From: Auriscalpium vulgare
Taxonomy: Eukaryota; Basidiomycota; Agaricomycetes; Russulales; Auriscalpiaceae
Direction: 5' to 3'
Length of the DNA stretch: 64,000 nucleotides
Assembly (NCBI GenBank): GCA_019915015.1
Contig: JAHBBC010000007.1
Location: 62,001-126,000, forward strand
Below are positions 33,305 through 43,533 of this stretch, piece after piece. The number at the start of each line of letters is the position of its first letter. Positions within the stretch are counted from its first letter, which is position 1. Below the pieces are notes generated by a model. The model ran no database searches. It saw only the letters and a program-made list of their open reading frames with translations, and was not told where the DNA came from. Made by a program: the position numbers and the translations under genes.

Positions 33305-34331
33305 TCATACGGGAGGCTGCGACGCGTCAGGCACCGCTGGGTCCGAAGCGTCTTCGCGGTTCTCCGTGTTTGGCCCAGTTGGGTCCGCAGCCAGGCCACT
33401 CCAAAGATCGTCTACGGGATAGATAATTAGAGCCGCTCCTCGAAACATATGAGCGGTCGCTTGCCTTCTGCGACGAACGTCGTGCGGTTGCGGAGGTCGC
33501 CGATGACCCCGCCCCTGATGTGAATAGCAGTAATTATAGTGTCCGTTTCATTCACGCTGCGAATGCTGGAATTGTCCGAGGAAGTGACAGAAAAGGATGC
33601 GATACTTTCTGTACAGCGCATAAATGGCGAGACCTTGGCCAGTCTTATTGCATTATGACCCACCAGCATGGTCTTCTGATTGATATACAGTCATGTCGAT
33701 GGTTTGAGCTCGAAGGTCTTCGAGGCTCATTGCAGCAACTGCGTGAGAATCCGTGAAAGGATTACTTGTGGCGGTCCCGATCCATGGCTCTAGAATATGT
33801 GTTAGATTCAAGCTGTTCAGGAAGCTACTTCAGGGTATACTGACCGGGTTCAGCCGAAAATCGTTGCTCGAGAATTGTTTCCCTGTGTTTGATGGATTGA
33901 GCCTAGGCGTGAGTTGTCTAGATCAACTTAAAACAGACAAGGACGCAACTTGGAGCTCACTCTGACAATCTTGAACGATTTCCTCGCGACCTGTTTGAAC
34001 TGCCGTTTGGCAAGAAACCTAAAAAAGCCTTGATTCTGTTCCAGAGCATCTCTTTTACGCTGCGCCCTGTGGACCTTGTTGTCAGAAAATGAACAACAAC
34101 TGGCATGACCTTTACGTACTTCCGGTAAGCATGAAGTGCGATTCGCTTTGGTTCTGCAGGAAGATGCGGGACACACTGCTCCACGAGGAACATCATGTCT
34201 TCGTACAGAGCATACACGTCACCCAAATTACCGGAAGAATAGGTAAAAATCCTCTCGAAGGTAGCAGATGGAGAGCTCAGCGCGCTGCGGTGTACATCTC
34301 CAGCCGCAGGGCTCGCAATTGGACCAGCCAT
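33305..34331 (-). CDS. unrecognised six-exon gene U1, head-to-head with kinase B
   Basis: Six exons on the minus strand join in phase: 34331-34116, 34074-33961, 33902-33845, 33789-33664, 33608-33465, 33411-33305. The product is about 254 residues. The model is supported by a paralogue (U2, 47456-46440) with the same intron positions and phases. Shared blocks are YEDMMFLVEQC (residues 45-55), a basic helix FRFLAKRQFKQVARKSFKIV, a short QSIKHRE segment, NPFTDSHAV, and the strongest, SDNSSIRSVNETDTIITAI. The C-terminus is acidic and Pro-rich. No signal peptide, membrane span or known domain is visible. The fifth intron starts with GC (GCAAGC), where U2 has GT. It is divergently transcribed from kinase B, start codons 582 bases apart. 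Confidence 0.7.
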
Positions 34332-34428
34332 TGATTGAATACAGGAGCGTCGCGGACGAGAGTTGGAAGTAAAGAGGAAGTGAGGAGAGTGAATAGAGGG
34401 TGCCGTTGAATCGACAGGGCACCACGGT

Positions 34429-34436
34429 CTTTTATA
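34429..34436 (-). promoter_or_regulatory. TATA box of U1
   Basis: TATAAAAG on the minus strand, about 100 bases upstream of the U1 start codon; the paralogue U2 has GATAAAAG about 75 bases upstream of its own start. Confidence 0.55.
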
Positions 34437-34912
34437 CAGCTCTCGGCGTCAGAGCTCGGATGACTGGGTAACCAGCTTGTGGGAATGGGAAAGGGTACGG
34501 ACACGTTGTGTGAGGTTTCTGTGTCATGTACAGCCTTAGATCAATGTGAAGATGAATGAGTATGCCGTAGAAAAACCTATACGGTCACCGCGCGCGCTCC
34601 GCCCCGGCCATCTATTGTTCTGAATGCGCAAAACATTCCGGGACTACGTTGCTATGCATAGAAGGATCGGGACGGAAACATGGCACGGTTGCGAGCATTG
34701 CTGTTGACCAATATGTTGTGCATCAGGGAGGCTTTGTTGTTGTTCGAGGTAAAGTTCTGACAGAAGCATAACAAGGAGCGGGCAGGAAAAAAGGGGACGT
34801 TCGTCGCCAAAGTTACGGGGTCGGCGGAGTGCGCTGGGAAGCGGATGTTGTCGGAGTTCGAACATATACTGTTCGCGTTTGTTGATCGCCCTCTGCTCTT
34901 CCCCCACTTCGT

Positions 34913-36223
34913 ATGTCGCTAGAGACCTTCACTTCCTCTGAATTCGCTCGTCACTACCGGGCAAACCCAGGCACTCTTGATCAAGGCGAGAGGTGGTGGC
35001 AAAAACGTCAAAAAGTGCTTGAGGAGCTTGGCTATGTGCTCCGCCCTCGGTACCGGGAGGGCTGGACACCTTCATGGAAAGGCACGAAGAAGGATCTTGA
35101 CAACTGTGAGGATGGGCAAGAGGGATATGTATGTACTTCGCTCCGAATTATCTTTCACTGTGGCTAATGTCTGTCAGTACACGACCATGGTGATTGACGC
35201 GACGCGGGTTTCTGACCAGAAGCTAGTCGCCATGAAGCGTATAGTTCCTCCTGTCGGTGAAAACGAATTGTCTGTCATGCGGCATCTGGCTACTGAGCCT
35301 CTGCGTTCGGATCCAAGAAATCGCTGTATACCGCTTCTCGATGTGCTGGAGCTCCCAGACGGCGAGAAATTGATCGTTTTGCCTCTCCTCCACCCCTGGG
35401 ACACGCCTAGGTTCAAGACCGTCGGAGAGGTCGTCGCTTTCTTCGACCAGATTCTCAATGTTTGTGTCACCCCTTTCACCGTTATGGTCTAATAAATCTG
35501 TACGCACAGGCTGTGCACTTTCTGCACGACAACAACATCGCCCATAGGTACTTGAGAGGCATCGCTCATGACGCTGGCGCTAATCACACAATAGGGATTG
35601 CTGCCACAATAACATCATGTACGATCCGACGCCGATGTATCCCATTCCGGCGCACCCCCTCGAACTCAGTCGCCGAAGGGACTGGAAAGGCCGTGTATTG
35701 CATTACAGTCGTACCCAGCGACCGCCGACGTATTATCTCATCGACTTCGATCTTGCGTTACGTTTCAACCCGGCAAATGGTCCTCCGCTCGCGGAAAAGT
35801 TGCCAGGCGGGGACAAATCCGCCCCGGAGCATCGGGATCTATCCGGTCCATGCGATCCCTTTCCAACCGACATTTACTACCTAGGAAATCTTATGCGAGA
35901 AAGCTTCATTCAGGTAAGCCGAACGTGGCAGCGTTCCCTGCACGATGGGCATGCTGGCTTACTCGACTGCACAGGAGCGCTATGGCTTTAAGTTCCTTGA
36001 GCCGCTTTTGGCGGACATGTGCTGCGAGGATCCCTCGAAACGTTTGAAAATTGGCGAGGCAGTGGCACGCTTCAAAGACATCCGCGCGAATCTCAGCGCC
36101 TGGAAGCTGCGCTCGCGCGTGGTGTCGAGGAAAGATCATGCCATTGTGGGATTTTTCCGGGGCGTTGGCCATCTTTACAGTACCGTGCGGGACATACGCA
36201 AAGCCCCAATTCCAGATCCGTGA
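34913..36223 (+). CDS. protein-kinase-like family copy B, intact
   Basis: Exons 34913-35128, 35178-35459, 35510-35547, 35595-35913, 35975-36223 join in phase, giving 367 residues. An N-terminal module (RWWQKRQKVLEELGYVLRPRY...WTPSWKGT) precedes a reduced kinase fold: a VAIK-like Lys in KLVAMKRI, HFLHDNNIAHRDCCHNNIMYD with catalytic HRD and Asn, LIDFDLA (DFD in place of DFG), and GGDKSAPEH in place of APE. The C-terminal lobe ends WKLRSRVVSRKDHAIVGFF...PIPDP. The exon 3/4 join falls inside HRD. This belongs to a lineage-expanded fungal kinase group resembling FunK1-type kinases; whether it phosphorylates proteins is unknown. Paired head-to-head with U1. Confidence 0.85.
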
Positions 36224-36593
36224 TGATCCCCTTTTATCTTCTTCACTGCCGCTAACTGCTTTGCAACTTGCTCTGTATCCCACATATCTCACACTCCTTT
36301 CCATGGACACCCCCGCCCGAGGCTCGTGGCTATACCACTTACTATATACCAACTTTAGTTCATCTTCTGAATGCTAATGTCTGTGTTGCAGGCAAGGAGC
36401 CTGGTGTACATGATGATGGCCCATGGTGGTAGACGGGCTGGAAGTCGCCCGATAGATGAAGAACAGAAGGGGCGTTGGTGGCATTGCGCGTTGCTCTTTA
36501 TCTTCCGACCATCATGAACTGAGCGAAGTAATGCATTTTGATGATTATCTATCCAAGGGGATGTCCACAGTCTTCACGGTAGCGAGGGCGGGG
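36224..36593. other. intergenic after kinase B, nothing recognised
   Basis: 3' flank of kinase B; no further gene or repeat supportable. Confidence 0.4.
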
Positions 36594-36719
36594 CATGTAG
36601 CCGCGCTCTTCAAGTGCTTTCTGACGCCTTCGCCACCATCGCACACTTCTTTGCAGAGTTCCTCGATTAGCAAAAAAGTGCTGGTCGTACTCTGAGGAGG
36701 TGAAGGTTTCTTGCGACAT
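36594..36719 (-). pseudogene. kinase-family exon 1 relic
   Basis: Read from an ATG at 36719, the minus strand gives MSQETFTSSEYDQHFFANRG, then RWWRRRQKALEERGYM, after which the match stops at 36594. This is the first half of the family's first exon and is nearest to copy A in wording. No other exon follows. Confidence 0.8.
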
Positions 36720-37516
36720 GCGAGCGGGGAAAGACGGGGGAGTTGCGGGGAGTGTCCGGTTGTCTCTTGCGACGTCTACTCCCGGTATGCTTGCTCAGTT
36801 CTTCATCTGGTATCGAGCAGCCGGTGGAATGGGTCTGACGGACATGGCAAATTTCGCGATATGGTGGCTACAGTTGAACAGCACGGACGGTACAGCACTG
36901 CCTGCACAGTCGAGTGGCACACCAAGAAATACTGTGGAAATAACTGTAAAAAGACTGTACGTATTTGACAAGAAAAACCTTGGAAATACTGTAAAGTATT
37001 CATAAAGAAATACTTAACCCCGCGGCTGTGGGCCTTTGTCTGCCTTAGTGTTTCTTATGCAATAATTTAAATACCTCTCACAGTATCTCTGGTAATATAC
37101 GTAGAATCCTTTTTACCTTGCCCTGGCAAGGTCTCTCACAACCCGTAATTGGCTCAGGCACATTTCACACTTTCCCAGCCTCTCTCTAGGCTTCTTCCGT
37201 ATTGCTGCGCTGGACTGCTACGATTAAAAATATACCGCCTCCCTTGAATTGGGCAAGGTAGCTGCCGCGCGCAGCGGCGCTTTTCGAGTACCATAATTTC
37301 CACGGTATTTCTGATGAAATACCCGGCTGTGCAGGCACTGAGGCAGTGCAGGGACATCGGCCTGTCGGCTGACGGCAGCTGCCGACGGTCACGAGGTCAG
37401 AGCCTCCAAGACCTAGGCCGCTCCGAGTCCAGGACTGTCGTCTTGTTCTGTCACCTTCTTGTTGTCTCGTTGCATGATGTTCGTTCTCATTGACTTCCAC
37501 ACAATCTCAGCTTCAC
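36720..37516. other. intergenic stretch upstream of kinase C
   Basis: No gene is seen. The part 37357-37516 is the outer end of a large inverted repeat: its complement lies at 40358-40489 upstream of kinase D. Confidence 0.45.
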
Positions 37517-38850
37517 ATGTCGCAGGATACCTCCGCTCCCTCTCGATTCGATCTTAACTACCGAGTCAATCCAGCTACTCTCCACGAGGGCGAGAAGCGG
37601 TGGCAAAAACGACAAAAAGCGCTCGAGGAACTTGGTTATGAGCTCCGCCCTCGGTACCGGGAGGGCTGGACACCGTCATGGAAAGGCACGAAGAAGGATT
37701 ACCACTACTGTGAGGATGGCCAACAGGGATATGTATGTACTTCGTTCCGAATCATCTCTGACTTTCGACTCATGCTTGTCAGTACACAACCATGGTGATT
37801 GACGCGACACGGATCTCTGACCAGCAGCATGTCGCTTTGAAGCGTATTGTTCCTCCCGTCGGTGAAAGCGAACTGTCTGTCATGCGGCATCTGGCTACTG
37901 AGCCTCTGCGTTCGGATCCGAGAAATCGCTGCATACCCCTTCTTGACGTGCTGGAGCTCCCAGACGGCGAGAAACTCATCGTTTTGCCTCTCCTCCATCC
38001 CTGGGACACGCCTAGGTTCAAGACAGTTGGAGAGGTGGTCACTTTCTTCGATCAGATTCTCAATGTTTGTGTCACCTCTCTCCCCGTTATGGTCTAATAC
38101 GTATATCTGTTCACAGGCTGTGCACTTTCTCCACGACAACAACATCGCCCATAGGTATTTTAGAGGCATCGCTCCTCATGACTCTGGCGCTAATGGCACA
38201 ATAGGGATTGCTGCCACAATAATATCATGTACGACCCGACGCCGATGTATCCCATTCCGGCGCACCCCCTCGAACTCAGTCGCCGGAGGGACTGGAAAGG
38301 CCGTGTTTTGCATTACAGTCGCACCCAGAGACCGCCCACTTATTTTCTCATCGACTTCGATCTTGCTTTAATATTCAACCCGGCGAATGGTACTCCTCTC
38401 GCAGAAAAATTGCCAGGCGGGGACAAATCCGCCCCGGAGCATCGGGATCTATCAGGGCCTTGCGATCCCTTTCCAGCGGACGTTTACTATCTGGGAAATT
38501 TGATGCGACGAAGTTTCGTCCAGGTAAGCCTGACGTGGTAGCGTTTCCTCCCCGGCGGGCATGCTGGCTTACTCACTGCGCAGGAGCGCTATGGCTTCAA
38601 GTTCCTAGAGCCGCTTTTGGCGGACATGTGCTGCGAGGATCCCTCGAAACGTTTGACAATTGGCGAGGCAGTGGCAATCTCTACCGTACTGCAAGAGACA
38701 TCGCCGTCCGGAGAGCCTCTATCCCCGATCCGTAGCCTGTCGGGTCTATACCCTATTGTACTCTCCTATCATTTCTGTCCTCATTATTCAATGCTCGCTG
38801 CTCGCTTGATAAATCGTCTCGAGATGGCACATGCCCTTCACTTGACATAG
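37517..38850 (+). CDS. protein-kinase-like family copy C, chimeric 3' end
   Basis: Exons 37517-37732, 37783-38064, 38117-38154, 38205-38523 and 38584-38850 splice as in copy B and keep HRD, DFD and GGDKSAPEH. In exon 5, after IGEAVA (about 38683), the sequence switches to that of copy A's 3' end but in a different frame, so the normal WKLRSRVVSRK... C-terminus is replaced by STVLQETSPSGEPLSPIR and a new tail ending at TAG 38848-38850. The kinase core stays open, so a protein with an altered C-lobe is possible, but loss of function is as likely. It is the left arm of an inverted repeat with copy D. Confidence 0.8.
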
Positions 38851-39043
38851 CATTTTGTGGCGAGAAGTTACGAGGAGACCTTGGTGAAGGCTAGAACTCG
38901 GGGGTATATTACAGATGCATGCCGGTATATGCGAACACGAACGGAATGTAAGGGGAAAAGGAGTGTGAGATATGTGGGGTACAGAGCAAGTTGCAAAGCA
39001 GTAGGCGACCGCATGGGGCAGTGAAGAAGATAAAAGCGTATCA

Positions 39044-40357
39044 TCACGGATCTGGAATTGGGGCTTTAGCAATGTCCCGGACAGTACTGTAAAGATGGCC
39101 GACACCCCGGAAAAATCCAACGATGGCATGATCTTTTCTCGACACCACGCGCGAGCGCAGCTTCCATGCGCTGAGATTCTCGCGTATGTATTTGAAGCGT
39201 TCCACTGCCTCCCCAATCTTCAGACGTTTCGAGGGGTCATCGCAGCACATGTTGGCCAGAAGGGGCTCTAGGAACTCGAAGCCATAGCGTTCCTGCGCAA
39301 TCGAGTAAGCCAGCGTGCCCGTCGTGCAGGAAACGCTACCACGTTCGGCTTACCTGGACGAAGCTTTGTCGCATCAGATTTCCCAGGTAGTAAACGTCCG
39401 TTGGAAATGGATCGCAAGGGTCCGACCAATCCCTATGCTCCGGAGCGGATTTGTCCCCGCCTGGCAATTTTTCTGCGAGAGGAGGACCATTCGCCGGGTT
39501 GAAAATCAAAGCAAGATCGAAGTCGATGAGATAATAAGTCGGCGGTCGCTGGGTACGACTGTAATGCAATACACGGCCTTTCCAGTCCCTTCGGCGACTG
39601 AGTTCGAGGGGATGCGCCGGAATGGGATACATCGACGTCGGGTCGTACATGATGTTATTGTGGCAGCAATCCCTGTTGTGTATTTAGCGACAGCGTCAAA
39701 ACGGTGATGTTTCTAAAGCACCTATGGGCGATGTTATTGTCATGCAGAAAATGTACAGCCTGTGTGTACAGATGTGTTAGACCATTACGGTAGGTAAGAG
39801 GGGGAACACAAACATTGAGAATCTGGTCAAAGAAACCGACCACCTCTCCGACGGTCTTGAACCTAGGCGTGTCCCAGGGGTGGAGGAGAGGCAAAACGAT
39901 CAATTTCTCGCCGTCTGGGAGCTCCAGCACATCGAGAAGGGGTATACAGCGATTTCTTGGATCCGAACGCAGAGGCTCAGTAGCCAGATGCTGCATAACA
40001 GACAATTCGTCTTCGCCGAGTGGAGGCATGATACGCTTCATAGCGACATGCTTCTGGTCAGAAATCCGCGTCGCGTCAATCACCATGGTCGTGTACTGGC
40101 AAACATCAGCTGAGTTGAGACACGATTCGGAATGAAGTACGCACATATCCCTCTTGCCCATCCTCACAGTAGTGGTAATCCTTCTTCGTGCCTTTCCATG
40201 ACGGCGTCCAGCCCTCCCGGTACCGAGGGCGGAGCACATAGCCAAGCACTTCAAGCACTTTTTGACGTTTTTGCCACCACCTCTCGCTTGGATCAAGAGC
40301 ACCAGGGTTTGCTCGCCAGTAAGCGAATTCAGATGTAAAGGAGGTCTCCTGCGACAT
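39044..40357 (-). CDS. protein-kinase-like family copy D, intact
   Basis: Exons 40357-40145, 40095-39814, 39759-39722, 39672-39354 and 39292-39044 join in phase (about 366 residues). Landmarks are as in B: MKRIMPPLGEDELSVM, HFLHDNNIAHRDCCHNN, LIDFDLAL, GGDKSAPEH, and the full C-terminus KIGEAVERFKYIRENL...VSRKDHAIVGFFRG..PIPDP. The first exon is one codon shorter than in B. It is the right arm of an inverted repeat with copy C and is tail-to-tail with it. The same tail-to-tail junction, older and broken, exists after copy A at 23880-24178. Confidence 0.85.
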
Positions 40358-40488
40358 GTAGGGCTGAGGCTGTGTGGAAGTCAATAAGGACGAACATCAT
40401 GCAACTTGAACCAGACAACAAGACGCGACTGTCCTGGGCTCGGCTCTGACCTCGTGACCGTCGGCAGTTGCCGTCGGCCGACAGGCCG

Positions 40489-40612
40489 ATCTTCGGAGAG
40501 GCCATTGCTTTCTTTGGCCAGATCCTCGATGTGCGTATTACTTTCTCTCATTTGCACGATCTGACATAATCCAGGCTGTGCACTTCTTGCACGACCACGA
40601 CATTGCCCACAG
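40489..40612 (+). pseudogene. kinase-family relic: end of exon 2 plus exon 3
   Basis: IFGEAIAFFGQILD (40489-40530), a GT-AG intron, then AVHFLHDHDIAH (40575-40612) match the exon 2/3 region of the family. The relic starts exactly at the outer limit of the C/D inverted repeat. Nothing follows. Confidence 0.8.
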
Positions 40613-40831
40613 GTATTCAATACGACTTGCCCTCCGGGCGCACCTGGTTCCTAAGCCGACGGCTCACTACCCGATCTGTGGTAGTGGGAATTGGCTCATG
40701 AGATGATGTCGAATCCGTTCTTTATGAGTGGGGATTTAGCATTCAAATATACGAAATTCTGCTATAAGTAGATTATCAACGAGTCATTTGTTGCAGAGTA
40801 GTGATCGTCAAGAGGAATGGCCAAGGCGCGT

Positions 40832-41545
40832 TCAGACTATGTAAGGTAGTAAATTCGTATTGGCGCAAGGGTCTGGGATGCGACATCTGCCGCCACACTC
40901 CCATCCTCCATACTTCCAGTAGGGCTCGCGACCGCTGGTGAGGGAGGAACTACAAGTACCGCAGACGTCAAGATCTGCCAACTCAGTTGTGCTATACATT
41001 CCACCACTGCAAAGAAACGCTTTCGAGTACAACTCGAAATCATAGCTGACCGGCCAAAGATTAAAAGGTATGTCATCGTTTTGGAGCAATTCTAGAGAGA
41101 TATTTTGTAAAGGCGTCCGCGAAAGCTCGTACGGGAATCGTTTCTGGCCGCACACCGCGCACGGCTTGTACACCCACCGACGATCGTCAATAAATGCTTG
41201 AAACTCACGAATAACATCCTCACGAAGTGTGGGATCTGGCGCCGGCGGGAAGCTGTTATCGGCATTGTCCATCGCGCTCATCGCCGCGATTCGGTCGCGT
41301 ATTCTATCCCGAGCATGATGTACACCACTTTCAGGTCCTTCGGACACGGCAAAAGCACCCATTGAGCTACCGCCATGAAAGGAATTTACGGTCGCTGCAA
41401 AAGGGTTTACCTCGAAGACCGGCCCGCTGGTAATCATCCGAGTCCGCTGTTTAAACAGGTAGTGAACTGACTTGCAAGCCGCAGTGCACAGATGATTCTC
41501 CAAGAGCTCCGTTTTCAATTGCTTGATGGTCCACCGAGTTCGCAT
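40832..41545 (-). pseudogene. Helitron-like protein, N-terminal fragment
   Basis: A single frame of 237 residues. It opens with a SAP-like segment (WTIKQLKTELLENHLCTAAC), then a Ser/Gly linker, RIRDRIAAM, an acidic stretch, and EFQAFIDDRRWVYKPCAVCGQ, a paired-cysteine block ending CGTCSSSLTSG. This order (spacer, CAVCG...L..S, C-x-x-C) matches what precedes the DUF6570 and Rep/helicase parts of basidiomycete Helitron proteins. The Rep and helicase domains are absent, so it is a fragment. Further minus-strand exons may extend it upstream to about 42758. Confidence 0.5.
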
Positions 41546-42059
41546 AGCTATACCATGCGCACGTAAAATTTTGCAGAGATCGTCCCGTCGCCATCGAAAG
41601 AACCCTGTATTATCCGATGAAGCGCCGGCACTAGAACATCAATAACATTCTCCTCGGCAGGAATACCATTATACCGATCTACGATGACGCCATGAAAGTC
41701 ATACCACTGTTTAGCTGCTGTATAGTCACAGGCCGGAATGAAGACGAAGACGAGAAATCATCGACAGCGACATCATCAGGAACTAGGTGATAGACATCCA
41801 TGGCTGATCAAGCGATGCGGGGCAAGCGTACGAGAATGAGAAACGTCAGAGAAAGATTAGGTCCTCATAATACGGACACGGACCTGAACTCGCCGCCGAG
41901 GATGTTGCAACGAAAGGCGCGCGCGCCGCGCTTTCGCGAATATCTATATGACTTCGTCAGCACTTCATGACTTGCAAAGAATGTAGAATTACCAGGTAAA
42001 ACTTGCGGGCGGACGTCACCATGCAGTTGACTCCCTGCAACAAAATTTAAGAAAATGCA

Positions 42060-42260
42060 AGCAATAAAAACTGGTCACTGACCTGACGGCCCAAAATCGG
42101 CCACGATAGGCCCGCGTTGCTCGTCAAGGACGCAATTCCCGGGCAGCGAACCAACCGTTTGTTTCTCTGCTCCGAAATTGAAGATATGCGAGCAAGAAAC
42201 AGCGGTGACTAACCCGACGGCCCGGAATCGACCACAATTGGCTCGGTAATTGAGCAAGCA
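42060..42260 (-). repeat. tandem exon-intron duplication
   Basis: On the minus strand the unit EPIVVDSGPSG followed by a GTTAGT donor (about 42240-42205) recurs as GPIVADFGPSG followed by a GTCAGT donor (about 42110-42075), offset about 130 bases, each followed by a T-rich intron ending in AG. An exon with its donor and intron was copied in tandem. The host gene is not recognised; it lies upstream of the Helitron-like fragment in the same orientation. Confidence 0.45.
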
Positions 42261-42908
42261 CGAGGCGGCAACGCAGAGAACACAGTCGTCTCGCCGGCGT
42301 CAACCTCACACCGGCTCGCGGCAAAGCCTGCGTTCGACGAGCCGTTGACGTCAAGTCCGCGAGCACCTATAGTATCGTTGTCGGCGCCGAGCACAGACCT
42401 CCGCACGACACCTAGGCAAGGTCAGCATAAACCCCCGGCCGTTTTCCCACATACCACAGCCGACAGACAGCGAGACATCAAAGACAAGAAAACTCGAAAA
42501 GACAACAACTCGAGCAACTCGGCTCCCATCGGACATGAGGATCGGCCCACCGCTCGACAGCACAGGGTGAGATATTCTAAGAAAATCAGAGACGTATTCC
42601 CTCATACGCAAGCCCGTACCTTCAGAGCATGAACAACTCTCTTCGTCCACTCGAGTTCGAACAACTCGCGAAAAAATGTCCGGAGAAGGGCGTCTTTTAA
42701 GCATAATGTAGAAAGCAGCGATGAAAGCAACACGAAAGGGGCACACGGGCGCCATCACGCAACCATCACAGGCTCACGTCACGCTCACATCACGCTCACA
42801 AGGTGTGATTGCCATAAAAGGCGAGGCCACTGTGCTCTGAAGACCTAGTCCCTAGACGGAACCAGGAATCAATAATGATCCTTGTGCCACGTCTAATGTG
42901 ATCTCTAG

Positions 42909-43533
42909 GGACTACACAAACAACAACATCATGTACGATCCTGCGTCGATGTACCCGGTGCCTTCTCATCCCTTCAAGCTCAATCGCCGAAGGGACTGGA
43001 AGGGCCGCGTGTCCTACTACAGTCGCACCCAGCGAGCGCCGACCTACTATCTCATTGATTTCGATCTCGCTGTGCAGACCAACCTCGCCGAAGGCCCCGC
43101 GCCAGTCACCTCGCTACCGGGTGGGGACAAATCTGCTCCCGAGCATCGGGATCTGTCGAAGCGTACTGACCCCTTCGCAACGGACGTCTATTACCTCGGA
43201 AATCTCATGCGGGAGCGTTTCGTCCAAGTAGGCTCTTCGCCTCTATTTTGTGCGTGCCGACGCTGACTAACTGTATAGAATTCCCATGGCTTCGAATTCG
43301 TCGAGCCGCTCCTCGCGGATATGTGCTGTGACGAACCAGCGCAACGTCTGAAGATCGACGAGGCGGTCGCGCGCTACAAAGAGGTTTTTCAGAGCCTTAG
43401 CACATGGAAGCTACGCTCTCGCCTTGTGTCGTGGAAGGAATACGCCGTTGTCGGGCTCTTTCGTGGCGCGAGACATTGCTACCGTACCGCAAGGGATGTC
43501 GCTATGCAAACAGCCGCGATCCCGGACCCGTAA
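42909..43533 (+). pseudogene. protein-kinase-like family copy F, lacking exons 1-3
   Basis: Exons 4 and 5 (42909-43227, 43279-43533) are intact and in phase: NNNIMYDPASMYPVPSHPFK, LIDFDLAV, PGGDKSAPEH, then the full C-terminal lobe ending AIPDP and TAA. Upstream there is no trace of the N-module, ATP site or the HRD half of the catalytic loop. The acceptor CTCTAG at 42903-42908 is preserved, so the copy was cut 5' of this intron. At the protein level it is closest to copy G. Confidence 0.85.
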
